Positions 53,077 through 62,169 of a DNA stretch of 64,000 nucleotides are shown here, one piece after another. The position numbers and the translations under genes are program-made. The stretch is from Saccharothrix sp. NRRL B-16314 (GTDB taxonomy: Bacteria > Actinomycetota > Actinomycetes > Mycobacteriales > Pseudonocardiaceae): positions 806,001-870,000 of the forward strand of contig NZ_JNXC01000001.1 of assembly GCF_000716595.1 (NCBI RefSeq), in the 5' to 3' direction. Below the pieces are notes generated by a model. The model had not been told where the DNA came from and made no database searches. It saw only the letters and a list, made by a program, of their open reading frames with translations. Every line of letters starts with the position of its first letter. Within the stretch, counting starts at the first letter, position 1.

Positions 53077-54939
53077 GTGTGCGGAATCGTGGGATATGTG
53101 GGCCACCGGTCGGCGCTCGACGTCGTGCTCGACGGGCTGCGCAGGCTGGAGTACCGGGGCTACGACTCGGCGGGCGTCGCGGTGCTCGACGGCGCGGGCG
53201 GCCTCGCCGTCGAACGCAAGGCGGGTCGGCTGACGAACCTGGAGACCCGCCTGGACGAGGTCGGCCGCGAGGGCTTCGCGGGCACCGCCGGCATGGGGCA
53301 CACCCGCTGGGCCACCCACGGCGCGCCGGTCGACCGCAACTCGCACCCGCACCGTGACGTCACCGGTCGCGTCGCCGTCGTGCACAACGGCATCATCGAG
53401 AACTTCGCCACCCTCCGCGCCGAGCTGGAAGCCGCCGGCGTCGAGATGGCCAGCGACACCGACACCGAGACCACCGCGCACCTCATCGCCCGCGCGTACG
53501 ACGAGGGCGACACCAAGGGCGACCTGACGGCGAGCGTCCGGCTGGTGGTCCGCCGCCTCGAAGGCGCGTTCACCCTGGTCGTGACGCACGCCGACCACCC
53601 CGACCTGGTCGTCGCCGCCCGCCGCTCGTCACCGCTGGTCGTCGGCGTCGGCGTGGGCGAGACGTTCGTCGCGAGCGACGTGTCCGCGTTCATCGAGCAC
53701 ACCCGCGAGGCCGTCGAACTGGGTCAGGACCAGGTCGTGGTGATCGACCGCGACGGCTACACCGTGACCGACTTCGACGGCGAGCCGGCGGAAGCCAAGC
53801 CGTTCACCGTCAACTGGGACCTGTCGGCCGCCGAGAAGGGCGGCCACGAGTACTTCATGCTGAAGGAGATCGAGGAGCAGCCGGAGGCGCTGGCCAACAC
53901 GCTGCGCGGCCACTTCCTCGACGGCCGGATCGTGCTGGACGAGCAGCGCCTGTCCGACCAGGACCTGCGGGACGTGGACAAGGTCTTCGTCGTCGCCTGC
54001 GGCTCGGCCTACCACTCCGGCCTCGTCGCCAAGTACGCGATCGAGCACTGGACCCGGCTGCCCGTCGAGGTCGAGCTGGCCAGCGAGTTCCGCTACCGCG
54101 ACCCGGTGCTGGACCGGGACACGCTGGTGGTCGCCGTGTCGCAGTCCGGTGAGACGGCCGACACGCTGGAAGCCGTCCGGCACGCCCGCGCGCAGAAGGC
54201 CCGCGTGCTGGCGGTGTGCAACACGAACGGGGCCCAGATCCCGCGCGAGTCCGACGCCGTGCTCTACACGCACGCCGGTCCGGAGATCGGTGTCGCGTCG
54301 ACCAAGGCGTTCCTCGCCCAGATCGCGGCGAACTACCTGGTCGGCCTGGCGCTGGCGCAGGCGCGCGGCACGAAGTACCCGGACGAGGTGGCGCAGGAGT
54401 TCCACCAGCTGGAGGCCATGCCGGACGCCGTGCAGAAGGTGCTCGGCACGGTCGAGCAGGTCCGCGCGCTGGGCCGTGAGCTGGCCGACTCGAAGGCCGT
54501 GCTGTTCCTCGGCCGGCACGTCGGCTACCCGGTGGCGCTCGAAGGCGCGCTGAAGCTCAAGGAACTCGCCTACATGCACGCCGAGGGCTTCGCGGCGGGC
54601 GAGTTGAAGCACGGTCCGATCGCGCTGATCGAAGAGGGCCTGCCGGTCGTCGTGGTCATGCCGTCGCCCAAGGGGCGTGCGGTGCTGCACTCCAAGCTGG
54701 TGTCGAACATCTCCGAGATCCAGGCACGCGGTGCGCGCACGATCGTGATCGCCGAAGAGGGTGACGAGACGGTTCGCCCGTTCGCGGATCACCTGATCGA
54801 GATCCCGGCGGTGCCGACGCTGCTCCAGCCGTTGATCTCGACCGTGCCGTTGCAGGTGCTGGCGGCGGAGATCGCGCGCAGCCGCGGCTACGACGTGGAC
54901 AAGCCGCGCAACCTCGCGAAGTCCGTCACGGTCGAGTAG
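53077..54939 (+). CDS. glmS: Glutamine-fructose-6-phosphate aminotransferase (isomerizing)
   Basis: Makes glucosamine-6-phosphate from fructose-6-phosphate and glutamine, the entry to amino-sugar and peptidoglycan synthesis. It has 620 residues. The glutaminase domain (about 1-240) has the nucleophilic Cys directly after the initiator (MCGIVGYVG), plus 'RWATHGAP'. Two SIS sugar-isomerase domains follow (about 295-435 and 465-610), with 'CGSAYHSG', 'SQSGETADT' and the C-terminal 'NLAKSVTVE'. Start GTG 53077. Confidence 0.97.
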   Translation: MCGIVGYVGHRSALDVVLDGLRRLEYRGYDSAGVAVLDGAGGLAVERKAGRLTNLETRLDEVGREGFAGTAGMGHTRWATHGAPVDRNSHPHRDVTGRVAVVHNGIIENFATLRAELEAAGVEMASDTDTETTAHLIARAYDEGDTKGDLTASVRLVVRRLEGAFTLVVTHADHPDLVVAARRSSPLVVGVGVGETFVASDVSAFIEHTREAVELGQDQVVVIDRDGYTVTDFDGEPAEAKPFTVNWDLSAAEKGGHEYFMLKEIEEQPEALANTLRGHFLDGRIVLDEQRLSDQDLRDVDKVFVVACGSAYHSGLVAKYAIEHWTRLPVEVELASEFRYRDPVLDRDTLVVAVSQSGETADTLEAVRHARAQKARVLAVCNTNGAQIPRESDAVLYTHAGPEIGVASTKAFLAQIAANYLVGLALAQARGTKYPDEVAQEFHQLEAMPDAVQKVLGTVEQVRALGRELADSKAVLFLGRHVGYPVALEGALKLKELAYMHAEGFAAGELKHGPIALIEEGLPVVVVMPSPKGRAVLHSKLVSNISEIQARGARTIVIAEEGDETVRPFADHLIEIPAVPTLLQPLISTVPLQVLAAEIARSRGYDVDKPRNLAKSVTVE

Positions 54940-54954
54940 GGCAGGCTTGGCCCC

Positions 54955-56385
54955 ATGCGGGGTCTGTGGACTGCGGCACGGGTCAGGGCGGCGGAGGAAC
55001 GCGTCATGGCGGTCGCGCCGCCGGGCGCGCTGATGCGCCGGGCGGCCTTCGGCGTGGCGGTCGTGGCGTCGGAGCTGCTCGCGGGCAAGCGGCGGGTCGG
55101 CCTGCTCGTCGGAGCGGGCAACAACGGCGGTGACGCGCTGTGGGCCGGCTACTACCTCCGCAAGCGCGGAGTCGCCGTGTCCGCTGTCCTGCTGACACCT
55201 GATCGTGTGCACGCGGAGGGCTTGGCCGCGTTCCGTCGCGTCGGCGGCCGGGTGGTGCCCCGCTTGGCCGACGTCGACCTGGTGATCGACGGCATCGTGG
55301 GCCTGTCCGCCCGTGGTCCGCTCCGCCCGGACGCCGCCGAGCACGTCGCGCACCTCGACGCGCCGGTGCTCGCGGTCGACCTGCCCAGCGGGATCGACCC
55401 CGACACCGGTGCGATCTCCGGACCGGCCGTGCGCGCGCACACCACCGTGACGTTCGGCTGCCTGAAGCCCGTGCACGCGTTGGCGGACTGCGGCGACGTG
55501 CGGCTGGTGGACATCGGGCTGGACGCCGAGTTGGCCGGGCCCGACCTGGCCGAACTGGACGCCGCCGACGTCGGCCTGGCGTGGCCGGTGCCGGGGCCGG
55601 ACGACGACAAGTACACGCAGGGCGTCACGGGCGTCGCCGCCGGTTCGGCGACCTACCCGGGCGCGGCGGTGCTGGCGACCGGTGCGGCGTTGCTGGGGAC
55701 GTCCGGGATGGTCCGGTACGCGGGTGCGGCGGCCGAGGGCGTCCGGGCGCGGTGGCCGGAGGCGATCTGCACCGGGTCGATCACGGACGCCGGTCGGGTG
55801 CAGGCGTGGGTGGTCGGCCCCGGCGTGGGCACCGGGTTGGGCGCGGAGGCGGTACTCCGGACCGTCCTGGAGGCGGGCGTGCCGGTGTGCGCCGACGCCG
55901 ACGCGATCACCATGCTCGCCAACAACCCGGACCTGTGGGACGCCCGCGACCCCGACACCCCGCTCGTGCTGACCCCGCACGACCGCGAGTTCGAACGCCT
56001 GGCCGGCCCCGTCGGCGCCGATCGCGTCGCCGCCGCGCAGAGGGCCGCCAAGCGCTACAACGCCGTCGTGCTCCTCAAGGGCCACGCCACCGTGATCGCC
56101 GGCCCGGACGGCCGCGTCCTGGTCAACCGCGCCCGCACCTCGTGGGCCGCGACGGCCGGCTCCGGCGACGTCCTCTCCGGCCTCCTGGGCTCACTCCTGG
56201 CCGCCCGCCTGGACCCCGTCCTGGCCGCCGGTGCCGCCGCCAAGGTCCACGCCCTGGCCGCCGCCCTGGCCGCCAACGGAGCCCCCATCCCCGCCACCGC
56301 CCTCCTCCGCGCCCTCCCCGACGCCATCCGCACCACCCGCGAGTCCACCCCCCACCCCCGTGAGTCCTACGTTCAGCCCCCGTGA
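54955..56385 (+). CDS. nnr: Bifunctional NAD(P)H-hydrate epimerase / ADP-dependent dehydratase
   Basis: Repairs hydrated NADH and NADPH. It has 476 residues: an N-terminal epimerase domain (about 1-210, 'GAGNNGGDALWAGYYL', 'VDLPSGIDPDTG') and a C-terminal ribokinase-like dehydratase (about 222-455, 'DDDKYTQGVTGVAAGS', 'LTPHDREF', 'LLKGHATVI', 'ATAGSGDVLSG' with the catalytic Asp). The last seven codons (ESYVQPP and stop region) are encoded by the first unit of the 22-nt repeat array, so the repeat has replaced or extended the natural C-terminus. It follows glmS by 15 nt. Confidence 0.95.
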   Translation: MRGLWTAARVRAAEERVMAVAPPGALMRRAAFGVAVVASELLAGKRRVGLLVGAGNNGGDALWAGYYLRKRGVAVSAVLLTPDRVHAEGLAAFRRVGGRVVPRLADVDLVIDGIVGLSARGPLRPDAAEHVAHLDAPVLAVDLPSGIDPDTGAISGPAVRAHTTVTFGCLKPVHALADCGDVRLVDIGLDAELAGPDLAELDAADVGLAWPVPGPDDDKYTQGVTGVAAGSATYPGAAVLATGAALLGTSGMVRYAGAAAEGVRARWPEAICTGSITDAGRVQAWVVGPGVGTGLGAEAVLRTVLEAGVPVCADADAITMLANNPDLWDARDPDTPLVLTPHDREFERLAGPVGADRVAAAQRAAKRYNAVVLLKGHATVIAGPDGRVLVNRARTSWAATAGSGDVLSGLLGSLLAARLDPVLAAGAAAKVHALAAALAANGAPIPATALLRALPDAIRTTRESTPHPRESYVQPP

Positions 56386-56560
56386 GTCCTACGTTCGGAA
56401 CGCGTGAGTCCTACGTTCAGGACCCCCGAATTCAACGCTCAGAACAGTCCTCGTACTGAGCGTTGAACTCAGGGGTTCCGAACGTAGGACACGGTCGTTC
56501 CGAACGAAGGACTCGCGTGTCCTGAACGTAGGACTCACGGGACGGGAACGTAGGACTCAC
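56360..56560. repeat. 22-nt-register inverted repeat array (locus B)
   Basis: Nine 15-nt units lie on an exact 22-nt grid in two opposed halves. The left half starts at 56360, 56382 and 56404 (each GTGAGTCCTACGTTC) and 56426 (CCGAATTCAACGCTC). The right half starts at 56458 (GAGCGTTGAACTCAG), 56480 and 56502 (degenerate), and 56524 and 56546 (GAACGTAGGACTCAC). The 17-nt centre is 56441-56457. Left and right halves are complementary in mirrored order and could form a hairpin or cruciform of about 80 imperfect bp. It begins inside the nnr 3' end and ends 63 nt before alr. Confidence 0.93.
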
Positions 56561-56623
56561 GACGGGGTGGGGGGTGGCTCGCGGGTTCGGGCACTGGAAC
56601 CGCCGGTAGGCGGTTGTGTCACC

Positions 56624-57748
56624 ATGAGCGGTGTTATGGCTGCTCCTCGCGCTGAGGTCGTGATCGACCTCGAGAACCTCCGGCACAACGTGGCCTACCT
56701 CGACGGCCTCGCCAAGGACGCCGACACGATGGCCGTCGTCAAGGCCGACGGGTACGGGCACGGCGCCGTGGAGGTGGCGAGAGCGGCCGTCGACGCGGGT
56801 GCGACCTGGCTCGGTTCCTGCTCGCTCACCGAAGCCCTCACGCTGAGGGCGGCCGGGTGCACGGTGCCGATCCTGGCCTGGCTGGACCCGTCTGGAACGG
56901 ACTACGCCCCCGGCGTGGAGCAGGATGTCGACCTCTCCGCCTCCTCGATCACGCAGCTGAAGGACATCGCCGCAGCGGCCGGGAAGGCCGGCAGGACCGC
57001 GCGCGTCCACCTCAAGATCGACACGGGCCTGTCCCGCAACGGCTGCCCGGCCGCCGACTGGTCCGAGCTGGTCGACCTGGCCGCCAAGACGGCGAACATC
57101 GAAGTTCACTCGATCTGGTCACATCTGGCCGTGGCCGACGAGGTCGGCCACCCCGCCACCGACGCCCAGGCCGAACGCTTCGACGACGCCTACCGCGAAG
57201 CCCTCGCCGCAGGCCTCGACCCACGCCGGCACATCGCCAACTCCGCCGCCGTCATCACCCGCCCGGACCTCCACCTGGACCTCGTCCGCCCCGGTATCGC
57301 GATCTACGGCCTCAACCCGGTCCCCGTACCGGCCGACCTCCGCCCCGTGATGACGTTCCGCTCCGCAGTCGCCCTCACGAAGCGCATCCCGGCGGGTGAA
57401 TCCGTGTCCTACGGTCTGAGCTGGACCGCCAAGAACGACACGAACCTGGCCTTGGTGCCCGTCGGTTACGCCGACGGCGTGCCGCGCAGCCTCTCGAACC
57501 GGATGCACGTGTGGCTCGCCCACAAGCGCCGCCCGGTCGTCGGCCGCATCTGCATGGACCAGATCGTGGTCGACTGCGGCGACGACGTGGTGACCGAGGG
57601 GGACGAAGTCGTGCTGTTCGGAGCCGGTGACGAGGGCGAGCCGACGGCCCGCGAGTGGGCCGACACCACCGGCACCATCGACTACGAGATCGTCACCGGC
57701 ATGTACCGGCCGAGGGTGGCAAGGACGTACACGGGGTCCCGCCGGTGA
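56624..57748 (+). CDS. alr: Alanine racemase
   Basis: PLP enzyme making D-alanine for peptidoglycan. It has 374 residues from ATG 56624. The PLP lysine is K40 in 'AVVKADGYGHG'; 'KIDTGLSRNG', 'HLDLVRPGIAIYGLNP' and 'VGRICMDQIVVDCG' are the other conserved blocks. The ribosome-binding site is weak and ATG 56636 is an alternative start. The stop overlaps the next gene by four bases (GTGA). The repeat array forms most of its upstream region. Confidence 0.96.
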   Translation: MSGVMAAPRAEVVIDLENLRHNVAYLDGLAKDADTMAVVKADGYGHGAVEVARAAVDAGATWLGSCSLTEALTLRAAGCTVPILAWLDPSGTDYAPGVEQDVDLSASSITQLKDIAAAAGKAGRTARVHLKIDTGLSRNGCPAADWSELVDLAAKTANIEVHSIWSHLAVADEVGHPATDAQAERFDDAYREALAAGLDPRRHIANSAAVITRPDLHLDLVRPGIAIYGLNPVPVPADLRPVMTFRSAVALTKRIPAGESVSYGLSWTAKNDTNLALVPVGYADGVPRSLSNRMHVWLAHKRRPVVGRICMDQIVVDCGDDVVTEGDEVVLFGAGDEGEPTAREWADTTGTIDYEIVTGMYRPRVARTYTGSRR

Positions 57749-58848
57749 ACACGGTGTGGAAGGCCGTCGGTTGGGCCGGCGGCATCCTCGGCGCCGCCGC
57801 GACGGGCGTCGCGGTCGGTGTCGCGGCCAACCAGAAGAAGGTCGAGCTCGACCGCCGCGCCGACGACCCGCTCGCCGACGAACCCCTGGGCCGCCTCACG
57901 CCCAACCGGGAGTCCACCGTCGCGGCGGACGACGGCGTGCCGCTGTCGGTCGAGGAGGTCGACCCCCAGGACGGTGGAAAACCCGAGGTCACGGTCGTCC
58001 TCGTGCACGGTTTCGCCCTGGACCGCCGCTGCTGGCACTTCCAGCGACGTGACCTGGCCACCCTCACCGAGCCGCGCGTGCGCCAGGTGATCTACGACCA
58101 GCGCAGCCACGGCCGTTCCGGTCGGTCCAGCGCCGAGGGCAGCACGATCGACCAGTGCGCCAAGGACCTCGACGCGGTGATCCGCTCGATGGCGCCCGAA
58201 GGCCCGTTGGTGCTGGTCGGCCACTCCATGGGCGGCATGACGATCATGGCGCTGGCCGAGGAGCGGCCGGACCTGTTCGCCGAACGGGTGCGCGGCGTGG
58301 CCCTCGTCGGCACCGCGGCGGGCGCGGTCGGCGGTGCGGGTCTGCCGAAGTCGATGCTGTCCCGCTACAACCCGGTGACGTTGGGCGTCAGCCGGATCGC
58401 GGGCCTGCAACCGGGCCTCGTCGAGTGGGTGCGCAAGCGGTCGACCACGCTCACCTGGAGCGGGATCAGGGCGCTGGCGTTCGGTGCCGGCAAGATCAGC
58501 CCGTCGCTGGTGGACCTGATGGAACAGATGATCAACGGCGTTACGGTGCAGGTGCTCACCGAGTTCCTGGAAACCCTCGGCACGCACAACAGGTACAAGG
58601 CCTTGGCCGGTCTGCGGCACTGCGAGGTGCTGGTGATGAGCGGTGACGCGGACAAGCTGACGCCGTTCTCGCACGCCGAGCGGATGGCCGAGGAGATGCC
58701 GCACGGCGAACTGGTCCGCGTGTCCGGCGCGGGTCACATGCTCATGTTGGAACAACCCGACCTGGTCACCGGGCACCTGGTCGGTCTGGTTCGGCGCAGT
58801 GCCGTCGAACGGTCGGAAAGCGGGCGACGGTGGTGGCGACGAGCGTGA
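57745..58848 (+). CDS. Alpha/beta hydrolase with N-terminal hydrophobic segment
   Basis: 367 residues. The N-terminus (VNTVWKAVGWAGGILGAAATGVAVGVA) is hydrophobic and may be a signal anchor. The alpha/beta hydrolase core has 'VLVHGFALDRRCWHFQ', the nucleophile motif GHSMGG, an acidic residue in 'MSGDADKLTP' and the catalytic His in 'GAGHMLMLEQP'. It is coupled to alr by GTGA and overlaps tsaE by 19 bp. A hydrolase between alr and tsaE is also found in mycobacteria. The substrate is unknown. Confidence 0.88.
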   Translation: MNTVWKAVGWAGGILGAAATGVAVGVAANQKKVELDRRADDPLADEPLGRLTPNRESTVAADDGVPLSVEEVDPQDGGKPEVTVVLVHGFALDRRCWHFQRRDLATLTEPRVRQVIYDQRSHGRSGRSSAEGSTIDQCAKDLDAVIRSMAPEGPLVLVGHSMGGMTIMALAEERPDLFAERVRGVALVGTAAGAVGGAGLPKSMLSRYNPVTLGVSRIAGLQPGLVEWVRKRSTTLTWSGIRALAFGAGKISPSLVDLMEQMINGVTVQVLTEFLETLGTHNRYKALAGLRHCEVLVMSGDADKLTPFSHAERMAEEMPHGELVRVSGAGHMLMLEQPDLVTGHLVGLVRRSAVERSESGRRWWRRA

Positions 58849-59303
58849 GCGTGACGCTCCCCGAGGTGCAGGACACCGAGGAGTTCGGGCGCAAGCTGGG
58901 TGGTCTGGTGCGGGGCGGTGACCTGGTGCTGCTGTCCGGGCCGTTGGGCGCGGGCAAGACGGCGCTGGTGCGCGGGCTGGCGGCCGGTCTGGGCGTGACG
59001 GGCCGGGTCAGCTCGCCGACGTTCGTGATCGCCCGCGTGCACGAGCCGGCGCCGAACGGCCGCGGTGTGCCGTTGGTGCACGTGGACGCTTACCGGCTCG
59101 GCGGGCACCTGGACGAGTTGGACGACCTGGACCTGGACACGGACCTGGTCGACGCGGTGGTGGCCGTGGAGTGGGGTGAGGGCGCGGCCGAGCGGCTGTC
59201 CGAGGACCACCTGCTGATCAGGCTGGAACGGCAGGACGACGACGTGCGGATCGCCCACCTGCACCCGCACGGCGCTTGGACCGAGCGCGACCTGCCGGCC
59301 TGA
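58830..59303 (+). CDS. tsaE: tRNA t6A synthesis ATPase TsaE
   Basis: P-loop ATPase that works with TsaB and TsaD to make the t6A37 modification of tRNA. It has 157 residues; Walker A GPLGAGKT (37-44) and the family blocks 'SSPTFVIARVH', 'LVHVDAYRLGG' and 'VAVEWGEG' are present. It starts at GTG 58830 or the adjacent GTG 58833, within the end of the hydrolase gene. TsaB is encoded 3.6 kb away, past a minus-strand insertion of four genes. Confidence 0.94.
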   Translation: MVATSVSVTLPEVQDTEEFGRKLGGLVRGGDLVLLSGPLGAGKTALVRGLAAGLGVTGRVSSPTFVIARVHEPAPNGRGVPLVHVDAYRLGGHLDELDDLDLDTDLVDAVVAVEWGEGAAERLSEDHLLIRLERQDDDVRIAHLHPHGAWTERDLPA

Positions 59304-59470
59304 CGAGGGCTGTCGGATGGACGCGGGCTGCCGGGCTGACGGGACCTGTCGGATGGATGCGGGCTGACGCGGGCTGTCGGGCCGCCGGATGGATGCGGCT
59401 GACGCGGGCTGTCGGGCTGAGCGGGCTGTCGGACTGACGCGGGCCGCTGGACTGACGCGGGCCGCCGGAC
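59301..59470. repeat. Degenerate minisatellite after tsaE
   Basis: About nine imperfect copies of an 18-nt unit close to TGACGCGGGCTGTCGGAC, starting at the tsaE stop codon itself. The clearest tandem units are from 59399 to 59470. It lies in the 280-bp gap between convergent tsaE and the carboxyltransferase gene; the remainder (59471-59583) holds no gene. Confidence 0.75.
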
Positions 59471-59583
59471 CCACGCTACGCAGGCGTCCCCGCCAGGGGA
59501 CCCCTGCTTTGATCTTACCGACGGGGACCGACGGTTGGCGGTGATCGCGGCGGGCCTGTGGACAACTGGTGGCTGCCTGTGGA

Positions 59584-60801
59584 CTACCGGTGATCCGGGA
59601 TACCGCGCACCACGCCCAGCTCCACCAAATCCTGGGGACGCAGCCGCAGGTCGTCGGCGAGTTGCGGCACGTCGTCGCGCTTGAGGATCGCCGCCGCCGG
59701 CTCCGGCGCGATCACCGAGAAGTAGGCGTTGGGCGTGATCCACGTGTGCTCCGGCGACGACAGCGCCAACGCGCCACCGGACCCGCCCTCCCCGATCACC
59801 AGCGTGGTGATCGGCACGCGGGCTTCCGCGACGGTCGTGAACAGTTCCGCGATGGCCGCGCCGACCCCGGCCCGTTCGGCCGCCGCGTCGTTGGCCGCGC
59901 CGGGCGTGTCCACCAAGGTCAACACGGGCAGCGCGAACCGCTCGGCCAGCCGGATCAGCCGGGACGCCGTGCGGAACCCGGCGGGCGTGGTGGCGGTGCC
60001 GGTCTGCGCGGCGAACGCGATGGCCCGCCCTCCCCGCCGCCCGATGCCGCACAGCATCCCCGCGTCCACCCCGCCCGCGCGGTCACCGCTGATCGGCACG
60101 CGGAAGTCGAAGTAGTCGTCGAGGTAGGCAGCCGCACGCGGACGTTCCGGAGCGCGCGCTCCCGACACCGCGCTCCACCCGTTCTCGGGCAGTTCCTGAG
60201 CGCCCAGAGCGCGCGGCACCTCCGCCGGCACGGCGTCACCACGGGTCAACAGGTCCAGGGTCCGTGACACGATCGGGTCGACTTCGTCGCGGGACACCAC
60301 CAGGTCGACCGTCCCGGCCGCGAACTGGCCTTCGGCCGTGTAGGCGGGGTCGTCGGCCGGCCGCACCCTGCTGCCCGCGAACCCGACCTGCGCGCCGGAC
60401 ACCGCGATCACCACGTCCGCACCCGCACCCAGCGACGCCCACAGGCCGCCGGTGGTCGGGTCGCACAGCACCGACACGTGCGGCAGCCCGGCCTGCCGGT
60501 GCGCCGCGCACAGCCGCGTCACCCGCTGGAGCTGCCGCAACGACAGCATCCCCTCCTGCATCCGGCTGCCACCGGTCGCGATCATCGACACCACGGGCAG
60601 GTGCGCGGCCCGCGCCTCGGTGAACGCCTCCTCGATCAGCGCGCCCGTCGCCGTGCCCACCGAACCGCCGAGGAACCGGAAGTCGAACGTGATCACCACG
60701 GCGTGCCGGCGCCGCCGCCACGAGACCGATTCGGCGCCACCGGACCGTTCCCGCGCCCGCGCGAGCTGCTCCTCGTAGCCCGGCCAGCCCAGGGGGTTCA
60801 C
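59584..60801 (-). CDS. Fused acyl-CoA carboxylase carboxyltransferase (beta-alpha)
   Basis: 405 residues combining beta-type (about 1-200; 'GGSVGTATGALIEEAF', 'MIATGGSRMQEGML') and alpha-type (about 215-400; 'TATTPAGFRTASRLIRLAER', 'VDTPGAANDAAAE') crotonase-fold halves. It transfers carboxyl from biotin to an acyl-CoA in the known family. No biotin carboxylase or carrier gene is in the window, so partners must be elsewhere. GTG 60801 overlaps the acyl-CoA synthetase stop (GTGA); the longer opening to 60954 is synthetase coding sequence. The acyl specificity is unknown. Confidence 0.85.
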   Translation of the reverse strand: MNPLGWPGYEEQLARARERSGGAESVSWRRRRHAVVITFDFRFLGGSVGTATGALIEEAFTEARAAHLPVVSMIATGGSRMQEGMLSLRQLQRVTRLCAAHRQAGLPHVSVLCDPTTGGLWASLGAGADVVIAVSGAQVGFAGSRVRPADDPAYTAEGQFAAGTVDLVVSRDEVDPIVSRTLDLLTRGDAVPAEVPRALGAQELPENGWSAVSGARAPERPRAAAYLDDYFDFRVPISGDRAGGVDAGMLCGIGRRGGRAIAFAAQTGTATTPAGFRTASRLIRLAERFALPVLTLVDTPGAANDAAAERAGVGAAIAELFTTVAEARVPITTLVIGEGGSGGALALSSPEHTWITPNAYFSVIAPEPAAAILKRDDVPQLADDLRLRPQDLVELGVVRGIPDHR

Positions 60802-62135
60802 CGGAGTTCCCGCTTCAGCACCTTGCCCATGTCGTTGCGCGGCAACGCATCCAGGTAGCGCACCACCCTCGGTCGCTTGTGCGGCGAGAGCAGCCGGGCC
60901 ACGTGGTCGCTCAGCACCTCCGGCGCCGGGGCCTCGCCGCGCGCGACGACCCACGCCACCACGCGTTCGCCCAAGTCGTCGTCCGGCTCGCCGGTCACCG
61001 CCACCTCGGCCACCGAAGGGTGCTCCAGCAGGGCGTTCTCGATCTCGCCCGCGCCGATCTTGTAGCCGCCGCTCTTGATCAGGTCCGTGGCGCGCCGGCC
61101 GACGATCCGCAGGTACCCGTCCGGGTCGACCACGGCCAGGTCACCGGTGCGGAACCAGCCGTCGTGGAACGCGTCCCGGGTGGCGTCCGGCCGGTTCAGG
61201 TACTCCAGGAACAGGTTCGGGCCGCGCACCTCGATCTCGCCCGGCTCCTCGCCGACGACCCGGACCTCCACGCCGTCCAGCGGCGGCCCGACCGTGCCCG
61301 GCCGCCGGTCGCCGTCCGCGCGGACGCTCGTGTTCATCAACGTCTCGGTCATCCCGTACCGCTCGACCACCCGCCGGCCGGTCAGCTGCTCGATGCGCTC
61401 GTGCACCGACGCGGGCAGCGCGGCCGAACCGGACACCAGCAGCCGGGCCTTGCCGAAGGCGGCGGCGTGCTCGGGCTCGCCCGCGATCCGGTGGTACATC
61501 GTGGGAACGCCGAACATCATCGTGCCGCCCGAGGCCAACGCCTGAGCCGCCTTCGCCACGCTGAACGACCCCAGGTGGTGCACGGTCCCGCCGCGCCGCA
61601 ACGGGCCGAGCACCCCGACACCCAAGCCGTGCACGTGGAACAGCGGCAGCCCGTGCACCACGACGTCGTCCTCGGTCCACTCCCAGGCCTGTGCCAACGC
61701 GTCGAGGTTCGTGGCGAGCGCGCGTCGCGGCAGCACCACGCCCTTCGGCGGCCCGGTCGTGCCGCTGGTGTAGACGATCAGCGCGGGCGCCTCGCCGTCC
61801 GGCTCCGGCAGGTCGACCGGCTCACCGCGCGGCAGCTCGTCGTCGACGACCAGGTCGGGTGTGCTGTCGGCGAGGATGTGCGCGAGTTCCTTCTCGCCGA
61901 CCTTCGGGTTGAGCGGCACGACCGGCACGCCCGCGAGCAACGCGCCGACGACCACCACGCACGTCTCGGGCGTCGACCGCGCCCACACCGCGACCCGCCG
62001 CTTGCCCACCAGCCCGTAGGCGACGCGGCGGGCCTCGGCGGCCAACTGCTCGTACGTCAGTTCCCGTTCGGGGAACCTCAGGGCGATCTTCGGCGCGATC
62101 TTCGGCGACGGCGAGGCCAACGCTGGCAGCAGCAT
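60798..62135 (-). CDS. Acyl-CoA synthetase, MatB (malonyl-CoA synthetase)-like
   Basis: ANL-superfamily adenylating enzyme, 445 residues, relatively short like MatB. P-loop 'YTSGTTGPPKG' (about 122-132), 'ERYGMTET', 'WFRTGD', 'GRRATDLIKSGGYKIG' hinge and the C-terminal catalytic Lys in 'PRNDMGKVLKREL' are present. The malonate/methylmalonate preference is inferred from similarity in length and motifs. Coupled to the carboxyltransferase, the pair may handle dicarboxyl-CoAs. The ATG at 62135 follows a GGGGG stretch. Confidence 0.87.
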   Translation of the reverse strand: MLLPALASPSPKIAPKIALRFPERELTYEQLAAEARRVAYGLVGKRRVAVWARSTPETCVVVVGALLAGVPVVPLNPKVGEKELAHILADSTPDLVVDDELPRGEPVDLPEPDGEAPALIVYTSGTTGPPKGVVLPRRALATNLDALAQAWEWTEDDVVVHGLPLFHVHGLGVGVLGPLRRGGTVHHLGSFSVAKAAQALASGGTMMFGVPTMYHRIAGEPEHAAAFGKARLLVSGSAALPASVHERIEQLTGRRVVERYGMTETLMNTSVRADGDRRPGTVGPPLDGVEVRVVGEEPGEIEVRGPNLFLEYLNRPDATRDAFHDGWFRTGDLAVVDPDGYLRIVGRRATDLIKSGGYKIGAGEIENALLEHPSVAEVAVTGEPDDDLGERVVAWVVARGEAPAPEVLSDHVARLLSPHKRPRVVRYLDALPRNDMGKVLKRELR

Positions 62136-62169
62136 CCCCCTACAGTGGAGTGCTCCACCGTCGTGCGCA

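Noticed and set aside
56360..56560. CRISPR array
   Set aside because: Repeat units are 15 nt with 7-nt linkers, the halves are inverted, and no cas genes are nearby; spacers of about 30 nt are absent.
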